Shown in pieces: positions 6,765 through 13,464 of a DNA stretch of 16,423 nucleotides. This stretch comes from Thalassospiraceae bacterium (lineage in GTDB: Bacteria > Pseudomonadota > Alphaproteobacteria > Rhodospirillales > Magnetovibrionaceae), in contig DAOWFT010000125.1 in assembly GCA_030637845.1 (NCBI GenBank), forward strand, positions 1 through 16,423. Direction: 5' to 3'. Made by a program: the position numbers and the translations under genes. The notes beneath the pieces are model-generated. The model saw only the letters and a list, made by a program, of their open reading frames with translations. It was not told where the DNA came from and ran no database searches. Position 1 is the first letter of the stretch. Each line of letters starts with the position of its first letter.

Positions 6765-7889
6765 ATGACAGATAATAAACAAAACCTGATAGGCCTTAGC
6801 CGTGACGAGCTGGGCGAGGCCATGGCCATGATGGGCGAGCCGGTCTTTCGCGCGCGGCAATTATTCCATTGGATGTACCACCGTGGCGAAACCGATTTTT
6901 CCAAAATGACAGACCTGTCAAAGGATCTTCGGGCCCGGCTGCCCGAACATTTTGTAGTTGCTCGCCCGACCATAAATCAGGCGCTGGTTTCCGAAGATAG
7001 CACCCGCAAATGGTTGCTCGAGCTGCCCGGCGGGGGCGAAATAGAAACGGTGATGATCCCGGAAAAAGACCGTGGCGCCCTTTGCGTTTCTTCGCAGGTG
7101 GGCTGTTCGCTTAATTGTTCGTTCTGTCATACCGGAACCATGGACTGGGTCAGGAACCTCAGCGCCGCCGATATTTTGGGTCAGATAATGCTGGCCCGCG
7201 ATGAAATGAACGAATGGCCGTCGGGCGTCGATGGCCGCAAACTTAAAAATCTGGTGATGATGGGCATGGGCGAGCCATTATTAAACTTTGAAAATGTGGC
7301 CCGCGCCTTACAAATTGTCATGGATAGCGAAGGCATTTCAATTTCCAAGCGCCGCATCACCCTTTCGACATCGGGTGTGGTGCCGATGATGAAACGCACA
7401 GCCGACGAATTGGGTGTCGGGCTTGCCATCAGCCTGCACGCAGCAACTAACGAATTGCGCGACGTGCTGGTTCCCATTAATAAAAAATATCCGCTCGAAC
7501 AATTGTTGCAGGCCTGCGCCGATTACCCCGGCGCGCGTAACGCTCGGCGCATAACCATGGAATATGTCATGTTGAAAGACGTTAATGACAGCTTGGCCGA
7601 TGCCAAGGAACTGGTGCGTTTAATGAAAAAATATAAAGTGCACGCCAAATTTAACCTGATACCGTTTAACCCGTGGCCGGGATCGATCTATGAATGTTCT
7701 TCCGGTAATGCCATGCACCGTTTTTCCGACTATTTGAATGAGCAGGGCTATTCGGCCCCCATTCGCACTTCGCGCGGGCGCGATATAATGGCCGCCTGTG
7801 GGCAGTTGAAATCGGCATCGGAAAACACCAAATTAAAGGCACTGAAGGAAAAAAGGGCCCGACAGGAAAAAGGGCCAAACGAAGGATAA
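6765..7889 (+). CDS. rlmN: RlmN, 23S rRNA adenine-2503 / tRNA adenine-37 C2-methyltransferase
   Basis: A 374-residue radical-SAM enzyme that adds a methyl group to C2 of A2503 in 23S rRNA and of A37 in some tRNAs. The CxxxCxxC cluster motif is Cys114-Cys118-Cys121 in GCSLNCSFC. Cys345 in AACGQ is the methyl-carrying cysteine. Also present are the N-terminal segment FRARQLFHWMYHRG (28-41), MGMGEPLLN (166-174), the STSG loop (201-204) and AISLHA (221-226). Length is typical. The C-terminal 20 residues are Lys/Glu-rich and probably disordered. The DsbA-like gene starts four bases after the stop, so the two form an operon; the stop region contains the next gene's AAGG. Confidence 0.97.
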   Translation: MTDNKQNLIGLSRDELGEAMAMMGEPVFRARQLFHWMYHRGETDFSKMTDLSKDLRARLPEHFVVARPTINQALVSEDSTRKWLLELPGGGEIETVMIPEKDRGALCVSSQVGCSLNCSFCHTGTMDWVRNLSAADILGQIMLARDEMNEWPSGVDGRKLKNLVMMGMGEPLLNFENVARALQIVMDSEGISISKRRITLSTSGVVPMMKRTADELGVGLAISLHAATNELRDVLVPINKKYPLEQLLQACADYPGARNARRITMEYVMLKDVNDSLADAKELVRLMKKYKVHAKFNLIPFNPWPGSIYECSSGNAMHRFSDYLNEQGYSAPIRTSRGRDIMAACGQLKSASENTKLKALKEKRARQEKGPNEG

Positions 7890-7893
7890 GGCA

Positions 7894-8610
7894 ATGAGCG
7901 ACACCGGCGACATGGACTGCATTGATGATAGCTGTGCTATCCCGGAATCTGCCGCCCAAGCAAAAGAAGAAAAATCCTTCGAGCCGGGGCCGGGCAAACA
8001 CATAATGCTATTTGCCGATCCCATGTGTTCGTGGTGTTGGGGGTTTCAGCCGGAATCAAAAAAAATAACCGCAGCCATTAATGGCCGCGCGACCTTTCAG
8101 GTTGTTATGGGCGGGCTTCGTCCCGGCACGGCTGAGCCCTGGAAAGGTGAAATGCAGACCTATATCCAGCATCACTGGCAAGAGGTTGAAAACAAAACCG
8201 GCCAGCCGTTTGATTATTCACGAATGAAAGACGACAATTTTATTTATGACACCGAACCGTCATGCCGCGGCGTTATATGCGCGCGCGAACTTAAACCCGA
8301 ACTGGGGCTGACGGTTTATCATGACCTGCAACAGGCATTTTATGCCGACGGCAAAGACATAACCGATACAAATGTTATAGCCGAAATTGTAACCAACGCC
8401 GGAATAGACGGTGAAAAGTTCTTGAGCCTTTTTTCAAGTACGCAAGCGCGGGATTTGGTTAATTTTGATTTTAACCGCACCCGAGAATTTGGGGTAAAGG
8501 GGTTTCCTTCAATCGTTTGTGCCGATGATGGCCAGTATGCGTTTTTGACCTTGGGCTATCGCCCGTTTGACGCCATGGCCGATGACCTTGAGGCATGGCT
8601 TAACAGTTGA
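7894..8610 (+). CDS. DsbA-family (FrnE-like) thiol oxidoreductase, cytoplasmic
   Basis: A 238-residue thioredoxin-fold protein with an inserted helical domain. The active site is Cys45-Ser-Trp-Cys48 in FADPMCSWCWGF, and the cis-proline is Pro205 in KGFPSIV. No signal peptide is present, so unlike classical DsbA it should act in the cytosol, as FrnE-type proteins do. The first 35 residues form an acidic extension before the fold and carry two further cysteines (Cys9 and Cys14). These could bind metal or form a second redox pair. Family knowledge points to roles in oxidative-stress tolerance, but the substrate is unknown. It lies four bases after rlmN. A promoter-like pair for the next gene overlaps its stop codon. 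Confidence 0.88.
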   Translation: MSDTGDMDCIDDSCAIPESAAQAKEEKSFEPGPGKHIMLFADPMCSWCWGFQPESKKITAAINGRATFQVVMGGLRPGTAEPWKGEMQTYIQHHWQEVENKTGQPFDYSRMKDDNFIYDTEPSCRGVICARELKPELGLTVYHDLQQAFYADGKDITDTNVIAEIVTNAGIDGEKFLSLFSSTQARDLVNFDFNRTREFGVKGFPSIVCADDGQYAFLTLGYRPFDAMADDLEAWLNS

Positions 8611-8635
8611 TGCATTAACAACAAACACCTAGTAT
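8607..8635 (+). promoter_or_regulatory. Candidate leaderless promoter of the FlbT-like gene
   Basis: TTGATG (8607-8612) overlaps the stop codon of the upstream gene. After 17 bases comes TAGTAT (8630-8635). The ATG at 8643 is seven bases beyond, the distance expected for a leaderless mRNA, and no Shine-Dalgarno is seen. Confidence 0.45.
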
Positions 8636-8642
8636 CGCCATC

Positions 8643-9038
8643 ATGGAAACAATAAAACTTAAGCTCGGCCCGGGGAAAGAAGCGCTGGTCGGTGCCATGG
8701 CCGTTCGCAACGAAGAAGACCGGGAAATATCACTTTCTGTTCGCGGCGACGGCCCGGTGCTTAGGCGCGATCTAATCATTGACCATAGCGATGCCGACAC
8801 CCCGGCGCTGAAGATTTATTATCTGGTTACCCTTATGTACATGGTGCCCGATTCGTTTTCGTCGTTGACCGATTATTTCATGAAGGCCACCGCCGGTATG
8901 ATAGAAACAGTTCCGGCATCGGTTGAGCTGGTAACCGAAATAGGACAATTGGTAATCGAAGAACAATACGGCCCCGCCCACCAGCTCTGTTTTGAACTTC
9001 TCGCCTTTGAAGAAATAGCAGCGCAGGAACAAAAATAA
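8643..9038 (+). CDS. flbT: FlbT-like flagellin mRNA regulator
   Basis: A 131-residue soluble protein. It resembles FlbT, the post-transcriptional regulator of flagellin synthesis in Caulobacter and other alphaproteobacteria, where it acts on flagellin mRNA. Supporting features are the N-terminal LKLGPGKEALVGAMAVRN (6-23), the strongest block PVLRRDLIIDHSDADTPALK (38-57) followed by IYYLVTLMYM (58-67), and a C-terminal helix with LLAFEE (119-124) matching the family's acidic end. Length fits FlbT. FlaF and flagellin genes, which commonly neighbour flbT, are absent here, so the assignment rests on the motifs alone. Motility is independently supported by motAB in the same window. Confidence 0.7.
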   Translation: METIKLKLGPGKEALVGAMAVRNEEDREISLSVRGDGPVLRRDLIIDHSDADTPALKIYYLVTLMYMVPDSFSSLTDYFMKATAGMIETVPASVELVTEIGQLVIEEQYGPAHQLCFELLAFEEIAAQEQK

Positions 9039-9072
9039 GCGCCTCTTTCGCTACGCTTGATTGGGCGTTTTT
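9037..9072 (+). terminator. Rho-independent terminator after the FlbT-like gene
   Basis: AAGCGCC (9037-9043), which shares the last two bases of the stop codon, pairs with GGCGTTT (9064-9070) with one G-U pair. The right arm runs into TTTTT (9068-9072). The argG -35 element lies inside the loop. Confidence 0.5.
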
Positions 9073-9084
9073 ATCCCCTATACT
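9057..9084 (+). promoter_or_regulatory. argG: Promoter of argG
   Basis: TTGATT (9057-9062), a 16-base spacer and TATACT (9079-9084, five of six matches) form the best sigma-70-like promoter seen here. Transcription would start near 9091, leaving a leader of about 37 bases with AAGGAA (9116-9121) before the ATG at 9128. The promoter overlaps the upstream terminator hairpin. No ArgR-type operator was recognised. Confidence 0.55.
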
Positions 9085-9127
9085 GCGGCGCAACTTCAAA
9101 TACCGTACATTTAAAAAGGAACCCGCC

Positions 9128-10342
9128 ATGACGGGAAGCATTAAAAAAGTGGTCCTTGCCTATTCGGGCGGGCTCGATACATCCATCATCCTTAAATGGC
9201 TTGAGGAAACCTACGGCTGCGAGGTGGTGACATTTACCGCCGATCTGGGTCAGGGCGAGGAGCTGGAACCGGCTCGGGCCAAAGCCGAGATGATGGGCAT
9301 CAAGGAAATATATATCGAAGACCTGCGCGAAACATTTGTCAAAGACTATGTTTTTCCGATGTTTCGGGCCAATGCCCTTTATGAAGGAAGCTATCTTTTA
9401 GGAACCTCTATCGCCCGGCCATTAATCGCCAAACGGCAAATTGAAATTGCCGCCGAAGTTGGCGCCGATGCGGTATCGCACGGGGCCACCGGCAAGGGCA
9501 ATGATCAGGTTCGCTTTGAGCTTGGCTATTACGCCTGCAACCCGGACATAAAAATAATCGCGCCGTGGCGGGAATGGGATTTATCAAGCCGGACAAGCCT
9601 GATCGAATATGCCGAAAAGCACCAGATTCCGGTACCGAAAGACAAACGCGGCGAGGCGCCGTTTTCCCAGGATGCGAACCTTTTGCACATATCATCCGAA
9701 GGCAAGGCGCTGGAAGACCCATGGGCCGAACCAGATTTCGAACACGTGCTGACCCGGATGGTTACCCCCCAAAGCGCACCGGACAAGGCAGAGGAAATCA
9801 CCATTGATTTTGCAAAAGGCGACCCGGTTGCGGTTAACGGCGAAAAGCTCAGCCCGGCAAACCTGCTGGCGAAATTAAACGAGCTTGGCGGCAGAAACGG
9901 TATCGGCTGTATTGATATTGTTGAAAACCGTTTTGTCGGTATGAAATCCCGCGGTGTTTATGAAACACCGGGCGGCACGATTTTATTGGCCATGCGTCGG
10001 GCCATGGAAAGCATCACCCTTGACCGGGGTGCGGCCCACAGCAAAGACGAAATGATGCCCAAATATGCCGAACTGGTCTACAACGGGTTCTGGTTTTCAC
10101 CAGATCGCGAAATGATGCAGGCGGCAATTGATAAGGCATCCGAACCGGTAACCGGTACGGTGCGGGCTAAACTTTATAAGGGCAACGTAATCGTCACCGG
10201 CCGTAAATCACCCAATAGCCTTTATGACGAGGCAACGGTTACCTTTGAAGAAGGCGGCGATTACGACCAAAAAGACGCCGAGGGCTTTATAAAATTAAAC
10301 GCATTACGTTTGCGGATGAACGCCAAAGTTCACGATAAATAA
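9128..10342 (+). CDS. argG: Argininosuccinate synthase
   Basis: A 404-residue cytosolic enzyme that joins citrulline and aspartate using ATP to form argininosuccinate, the penultimate step of arginine synthesis. The PP-loop ATP-pyrophosphatase motif AYSGGLDTS is at residues 11-19. The citrulline/aspartate-binding stretch GATGKGNDQVRFE is at 119-131, and EGSYLLGTSIARPLIAK at 86-102 is also diagnostic. Length matches the common type I enzymes. The start is well supported by AAGGAA seven bases upstream. No other arginine genes are nearby, which is common in alphaproteobacteria. It converges with the ATPase gene across a shared terminator. Confidence 0.98.
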   Translation: MTGSIKKVVLAYSGGLDTSIILKWLEETYGCEVVTFTADLGQGEELEPARAKAEMMGIKEIYIEDLRETFVKDYVFPMFRANALYEGSYLLGTSIARPLIAKRQIEIAAEVGADAVSHGATGKGNDQVRFELGYYACNPDIKIIAPWREWDLSSRTSLIEYAEKHQIPVPKDKRGEAPFSQDANLLHISSEGKALEDPWAEPDFEHVLTRMVTPQSAPDKAEEITIDFAKGDPVAVNGEKLSPANLLAKLNELGGRNGIGCIDIVENRFVGMKSRGVYETPGGTILLAMRRAMESITLDRGAAHSKDEMMPKYAELVYNGFWFSPDREMMQAAIDKASEPVTGTVRAKLYKGNVIVTGRKSPNSLYDEATVTFEEGGDYDQKDAEGFIKLNALRLRMNAKVHDK

Positions 10343-10367
10343 TAATTTATCCCAAACTAACAAAATT

Positions 10368-10418
10368 AAACCGGCGACCTTTAACTGGGGCTTCCGGTTT
10401 TTTTGTGCCGGTTTTTTT
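10368..10418. terminator. Bidirectional terminator between argG and the convergent ATPase gene
   Basis: AAACCGGC (10368-10375) can pair perfectly with GCCGGTTT (10407-10414), followed by more T (to 10418). Its first seven bases can alternatively pair with CCGGTTT (10394-10400), also followed by T. The two right arms are tandem near-copies. On the minus strand the same stem is followed by a T-rich stretch, so it can also end the ATPase transcript. Confidence 0.7.
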
Positions 10419-10426
10419 GTACTTGG

Positions 10427-11872
10427 CTAAACCGCCCGGTCGGCAAGGGCTTTGCCGATAGCCCAACACCAAACCGCAATAGGTAAAAAACCGATCTCAT
10501 GCTCGCCGACAAAACGCTTGCCGGGAATTGTACGGGTAAGCACCTTGGATGGTGTTGTTGGATTTGTTGCATCCATAAATGTTGTCATGTCGGCCAGAAT
10601 CTTTTGCGGCAATGCGAGGGCCCGGTCTGACCAGTCTATTTCAATACATTTGACCGGGCGGCCACCGCCGGCCGGCATTTCAACCAAGGCAACCCGGTGT
10701 TCGCTTGCGCCGCTTTTCCAGCCGGCATAAAAAAGCCGGGAAATACTTTTGGTGTGAACGAACTGGCTAATCACTGCGGTTTCAGAAGTTCTGGCGGTTG
10801 CTTCGGCACTGGGCCCGACAGCGCCAAACAACGCTGCCCGGTGTGATGGGTTTATCAGATAAACCTTGAACCTGGTCTGGCGGGAAAATTCTTTTGCATT
10901 TTCATCCAAACGCCACACCCGCCTTATAAGATAAGATGCTTCAAGGTGATCTAGATATTTTCGAATGGTGTTTTTGGCAATGCCAAATCTATTTGCCAGA
11001 CCTTCCATTGAAAACTCATGCGCCGTGCCTTGGGCCAGGTACGCATAAATACGCGAAAGCTCGCCCACGTCACCAATGCCATAAATCCCTGCGCTGCCTT
11101 TATATACCCCGGCGCCAGCAAGGGCGGCCATGTCAATTTGCGATCTGGAACTGCCCATTACGGTTTCCGCAAAACCACCCCATTCAATATAATCAAGGAA
11201 CGCCGCATTGAGTGCGTCCATGTCGCTCAATTTTCCGTAAGCATCAAAAACTTTTGTTCTTAGATTTTGAAACTGGATAAACTCAGCAAAGGTAATTGGC
11301 GGCAGTATCAGGCTTGAAAAAAATCCACCCGATGCTTTTTCCACATCACGGGCTGAAAGGTGTTTTTTTTCGCCCGATTTACCCGCTTTACCCGATTTAG
11401 AAGAGGCCTTAAAAAGCGGGGCAATGGATGATGCGGCAATTATTTGCCATTCCGGGTTGGCGGCGGCCATGGCGCTGATTTGTTCTTCCCATCCTTTTAT
11501 AACCTCTACCCCGTCGAGGAATATAAAATACCCGCCCCGGCCACTGCTGGCGGCGGCGGCAATGGCGGCGGCAACAATGGATTCGAGGTCGCGCCCGGTG
11601 TGGCTGGGCAGATCAAGTGAGGTTCTTATTATTTGCCCCGCAGGCACCCCCTTGGAAAGCAGCTTTTGAATTAGCTGTGCAAGCAAAATTGATTTTCCGG
11701 CCCCAGATGGCCCGGCCACCAACACCGGAAGGTCATTGCCAGATTGTAACAATTCCTCAAGCTCGCCAAGAAACGGGCGCGAGGTCAGCCGGCGGACACG
11801 GTCATCTATGGCACCGGTCCTCCACCACGGGTTATCCCGGACGGAGCCTTGGGTTTGGTCGAATTCAAGCAC
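10427..11872 (-). CDS. AAA_14/DUF4143-type ATP-binding protein with altered catalytic motifs
   Basis: A 481-residue protein starting at GTG (11872). Residues 30-200 form a P-loop ATPase domain: Walker A GPSGAGKS (54-61), and a Walker B strand FIFLDGVE (116-123) where the usual catalytic Glu after the Asp is Gly121. A Lys/Ser/Gly-rich insertion (156-171) follows the sensor region, then the family's LPPITFAEFIQF (190-201). Residues 267-320 form a winged-helix-like segment (RFGIAKNTIRKYLDHLE, 295-311), followed by KVYLINPSHRAALFG. The C-terminal part corresponds to the DUF4143 nuclease-like region. Its usual ExD...ExK residues appear as Glu391-His-Arg393 and Glu411-Ile-Asp413, so the metal site looks degenerate. 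The biological role of the family is unknown; some members sit in accessory regions. It is a lone gene, convergent to argG. Confidence 0.82.
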   Translation of the reverse strand: MLEFDQTQGSVRDNPWWRTGAIDDRVRRLTSRPFLGELEELLQSGNDLPVLVAGPSGAGKSILLAQLIQKLLSKGVPAGQIIRTSLDLPSHTGRDLESIVAAAIAAAASSGRGGYFIFLDGVEVIKGWEEQISAMAAANPEWQIIAASSIAPLFKASSKSGKAGKSGEKKHLSARDVEKASGGFFSSLILPPITFAEFIQFQNLRTKVFDAYGKLSDMDALNAAFLDYIEWGGFAETVMGSSRSQIDMAALAGAGVYKGSAGIYGIGDVGELSRIYAYLAQGTAHEFSMEGLANRFGIAKNTIRKYLDHLEASYLIRRVWRLDENAKEFSRQTRFKVYLINPSHRAALFGAVGPSAEATARTSETAVISQFVHTKSISRLFYAGWKSGASEHRVALVEMPAGGGRPVKCIEIDWSDRALALPQKILADMTTFMDATNPTTPSKVLTRTIPGKRFVGEHEIGFLPIAVWCWAIGKALADRAV

Positions 11873-12117
11873 CTTTATTATTCCCCGGTTATCCGTGCTA
11901 CTGTTGCGCTAGTGCATTCAGTGGCTTCTATAAAACAACTATTGAAGTAAGCGCTGTATTTAGCCATTTTTTAAGCTCATGATATTGACTTAATCTTTGT
12001 CACTTACTAGGTTTAAGCTAGATTTAAGATCAAATCAATTATCTTATTTTATTATTATTTTATACCGTACCGTATGATTGGTAATAAAATGGCTGTAACC
12101 TTGGGAAAATATCCGAT
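11873..12117. promoter_or_regulatory. AT-rich divergent intergenic region with direct repeats
   Basis: This spacer separates the divergent ATPase and phosphatase genes. On the plus strand TTGACT (11985-11990), 17 bases and TAGGTT (12008-12013) form a possible promoter for the phosphatase-kinase operon, with a leader of about 110 bases. TTTAAGCT occurs at 11970-11977 and 12012-12019, with TTTAAGAT at 12023-12030; these direct repeats flank or overlap the promoter and could be operator sites. An ACCGT direct repeat is present near 12064. No small ORF or RNA gene was recognised. Confidence 0.35.
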
Positions 12118-12129
12118 GTGGAGGCTCTA

Positions 12130-12600
12130 TTGGTAAGCGTACTTTTTGTCTGTCTTGGTAACATATGCCGCTCCCCCACCGCCGAGGGCGTATTCAGGGC
12201 CATGGTGGAAACCGAGGGATTATCTAACCGCATCCGCATCGATTCTGCGGGAACCGCTGCCTATCATATAGGCGAACCACCGGACAGGCGGGCCATGGCG
12301 GAGGCAAAAAACCGGGGTATCGACATAAGTGAGCTGCGCGGACGTCAGGCAAAGGCCGCCGACTTTGAACATTTCGATTATGTACTGGCCATGGACGGTG
12401 AAAACTATTCCAACCTTGTGGCCATCTGCCCCAGCGGGCATGAGGACAAGCTATCCATGTTTTTAGACTTCGCCCCGGAACTGGGCAGGAAGAACGTGCC
12501 CGACCCTTATCTTGAAGGGGGCTTTGGTTCTGTTTATGAAATGATTGAAACGGCAGCGGCGGGCTTGCTGGAAGAAATTAAGGCCAGGCATCTGGCTTAG
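12130..12600 (+). CDS. Low-molecular-weight protein-tyrosine-phosphatase family enzyme
   Basis: A phosphatase of 156 residues from the TTG at 12130. I chose this start because GGAGG (12120-12124) lies five bases upstream and the N-terminus then matches the family (MVSVLFVCLGNICRS). A GTG at 12118 would add four residues but would place that Shine-Dalgarno inside the gene. The P-loop is Cys8-X5-Arg14 in CLGNICRS, and the general-acid Asp lies in VPDPYLEGG near the C-terminus. Members dephosphorylate phosphotyrosine, but in some bacteria a homologue beside a fructosamine-kinase-family gene acts on ribulosamine 5-phosphate adducts. That same pairing is seen here with a five-base gap. Cytosolic. 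First gene of a three-gene operon. Confidence 0.92.
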   Translation: MVSVLFVCLGNICRSPTAEGVFRAMVETEGLSNRIRIDSAGTAAYHIGEPPDRRAMAEAKNRGIDISELRGRQAKAADFEHFDYVLAMDGENYSNLVAICPSGHEDKLSMFLDFAPELGRKNVPDPYLEGGFGSVYEMIETAAAGLLEEIKARHLA

Positions 12601-12605
12601 ACCAC

Positions 12606-13460
12606 ATGAACACCACAAAACAAAAAATTGAAAAAATTACCAAACGGGGGGTAAGCGCCTTAAAACCCCTGTCCGGCGGTTGCGTCGGCGATGTTTACCG
12701 CGTTCATATGGAAAGCGGACCTGATCTGGTTGCCAAGATTGGCGAGATGGGGAGCGGGCTTGAGCTTGAAGGATATTGCCTTAGCTACCTTTCCACCCAC
12801 GGACAGCTTCCGGTTCCCGATGTTTTATTTGCAAGTGATGAAATTTTATTAATGACTTATCTGGATAGCGGCGAAAGCATTGGCCCCGGTGCGGCAACCC
12901 ACGCTGGCGAATTGGTGGCCAGAATGCACCTCATTAGCGCCGATGCTGGTTTTGGCTTTGAAAAAGACACGACCATTGGCGGGCTGCACCAGCCCAACCC
13001 GTGGAATAAAAACTGGGTGGATTTTTTTCGTGACCAACGCCTGCTTTATATGGGGGGTGTGGCGATGAAAGCGGGCAACCTGCCAGCCGCCATATTCAAA
13101 CGGTTAGAAAAGTTTTCAAATAATTTGGAAAACTGGATTGAAACCCCAAAAAAATCATCATTGATCCACGGCGATATGTGGACCGGAAACGTGCTGGTGG
13201 CAAACGGACGCATATCCGGTTTTGTCGACCCGGCTACCTATTACGCCGATGCGGAAATAGAACTGGCATTTACCCAGATGTTTGGAACATTCAACCAGAT
13301 ATTTTTTGACGCATATGAAAACATCCGACCCATAAAACCGGGATTCTTTGAAGAGCGCCTTTCCATTTATAACCTTTACCCGCTACTGGTTCATGTGCGA
13401 CTTTTCGGTGGCGGCTACGTTAATTCCATCGATGGAACATTAAGAAAGTTCGGGCATTGA
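12606..13460 (+). CDS. Fructosamine/ketosamine-3-kinase family protein
   Basis: A 284-residue kinase of the fructosamine kinase family (aminoglycoside-phosphotransferase fold). It would phosphorylate the 3-hydroxyl of sugar adducts on amines so that the adduct falls off spontaneously. Visible motifs are the glycine-rich loop SGGCVGDVYRV (23-33), ATP-binding Lys44 with its Glu55 partner, NPWNKNWVDFF (131-141), the catalytic loop HGDMWTGN (188-195; Asp190, Asn195) and the metal-binding VDPATYY (207-213). YNLYPLLVHVRLFGGGY (255-271) is the C-terminal family signature. The usual DLA after the metal site is ELA here (219-221). Bacterial members tested elsewhere prefer ribulosamines and erythrulosamines over fructosamines. 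It follows the phosphatase by five bases and precedes the HAD gene by four. Confidence 0.92.
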   Translation: MNTTKQKIEKITKRGVSALKPLSGGCVGDVYRVHMESGPDLVAKIGEMGSGLELEGYCLSYLSTHGQLPVPDVLFASDEILLMTYLDSGESIGPGAATHAGELVARMHLISADAGFGFEKDTTIGGLHQPNPWNKNWVDFFRDQRLLYMGGVAMKAGNLPAAIFKRLEKFSNNLENWIETPKKSSLIHGDMWTGNVLVANGRISGFVDPATYYADAEIELAFTQMFGTFNQIFFDAYENIRPIKPGFFEERLSIYNLYPLLVHVRLFGGGYVNSIDGTLRKFGH

Positions 13461-13464
13461 TTTA

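Noticed and set aside
12061..12090. TAAAAT at 12085-12090 as -10 for the phosphatase operon
   Set aside because: No acceptable -35 hexamer lies 16-18 bases upstream (ATACCG at that place). The TTGACT/TAGGTT pair at 11985-12013 is better, though still tentative.
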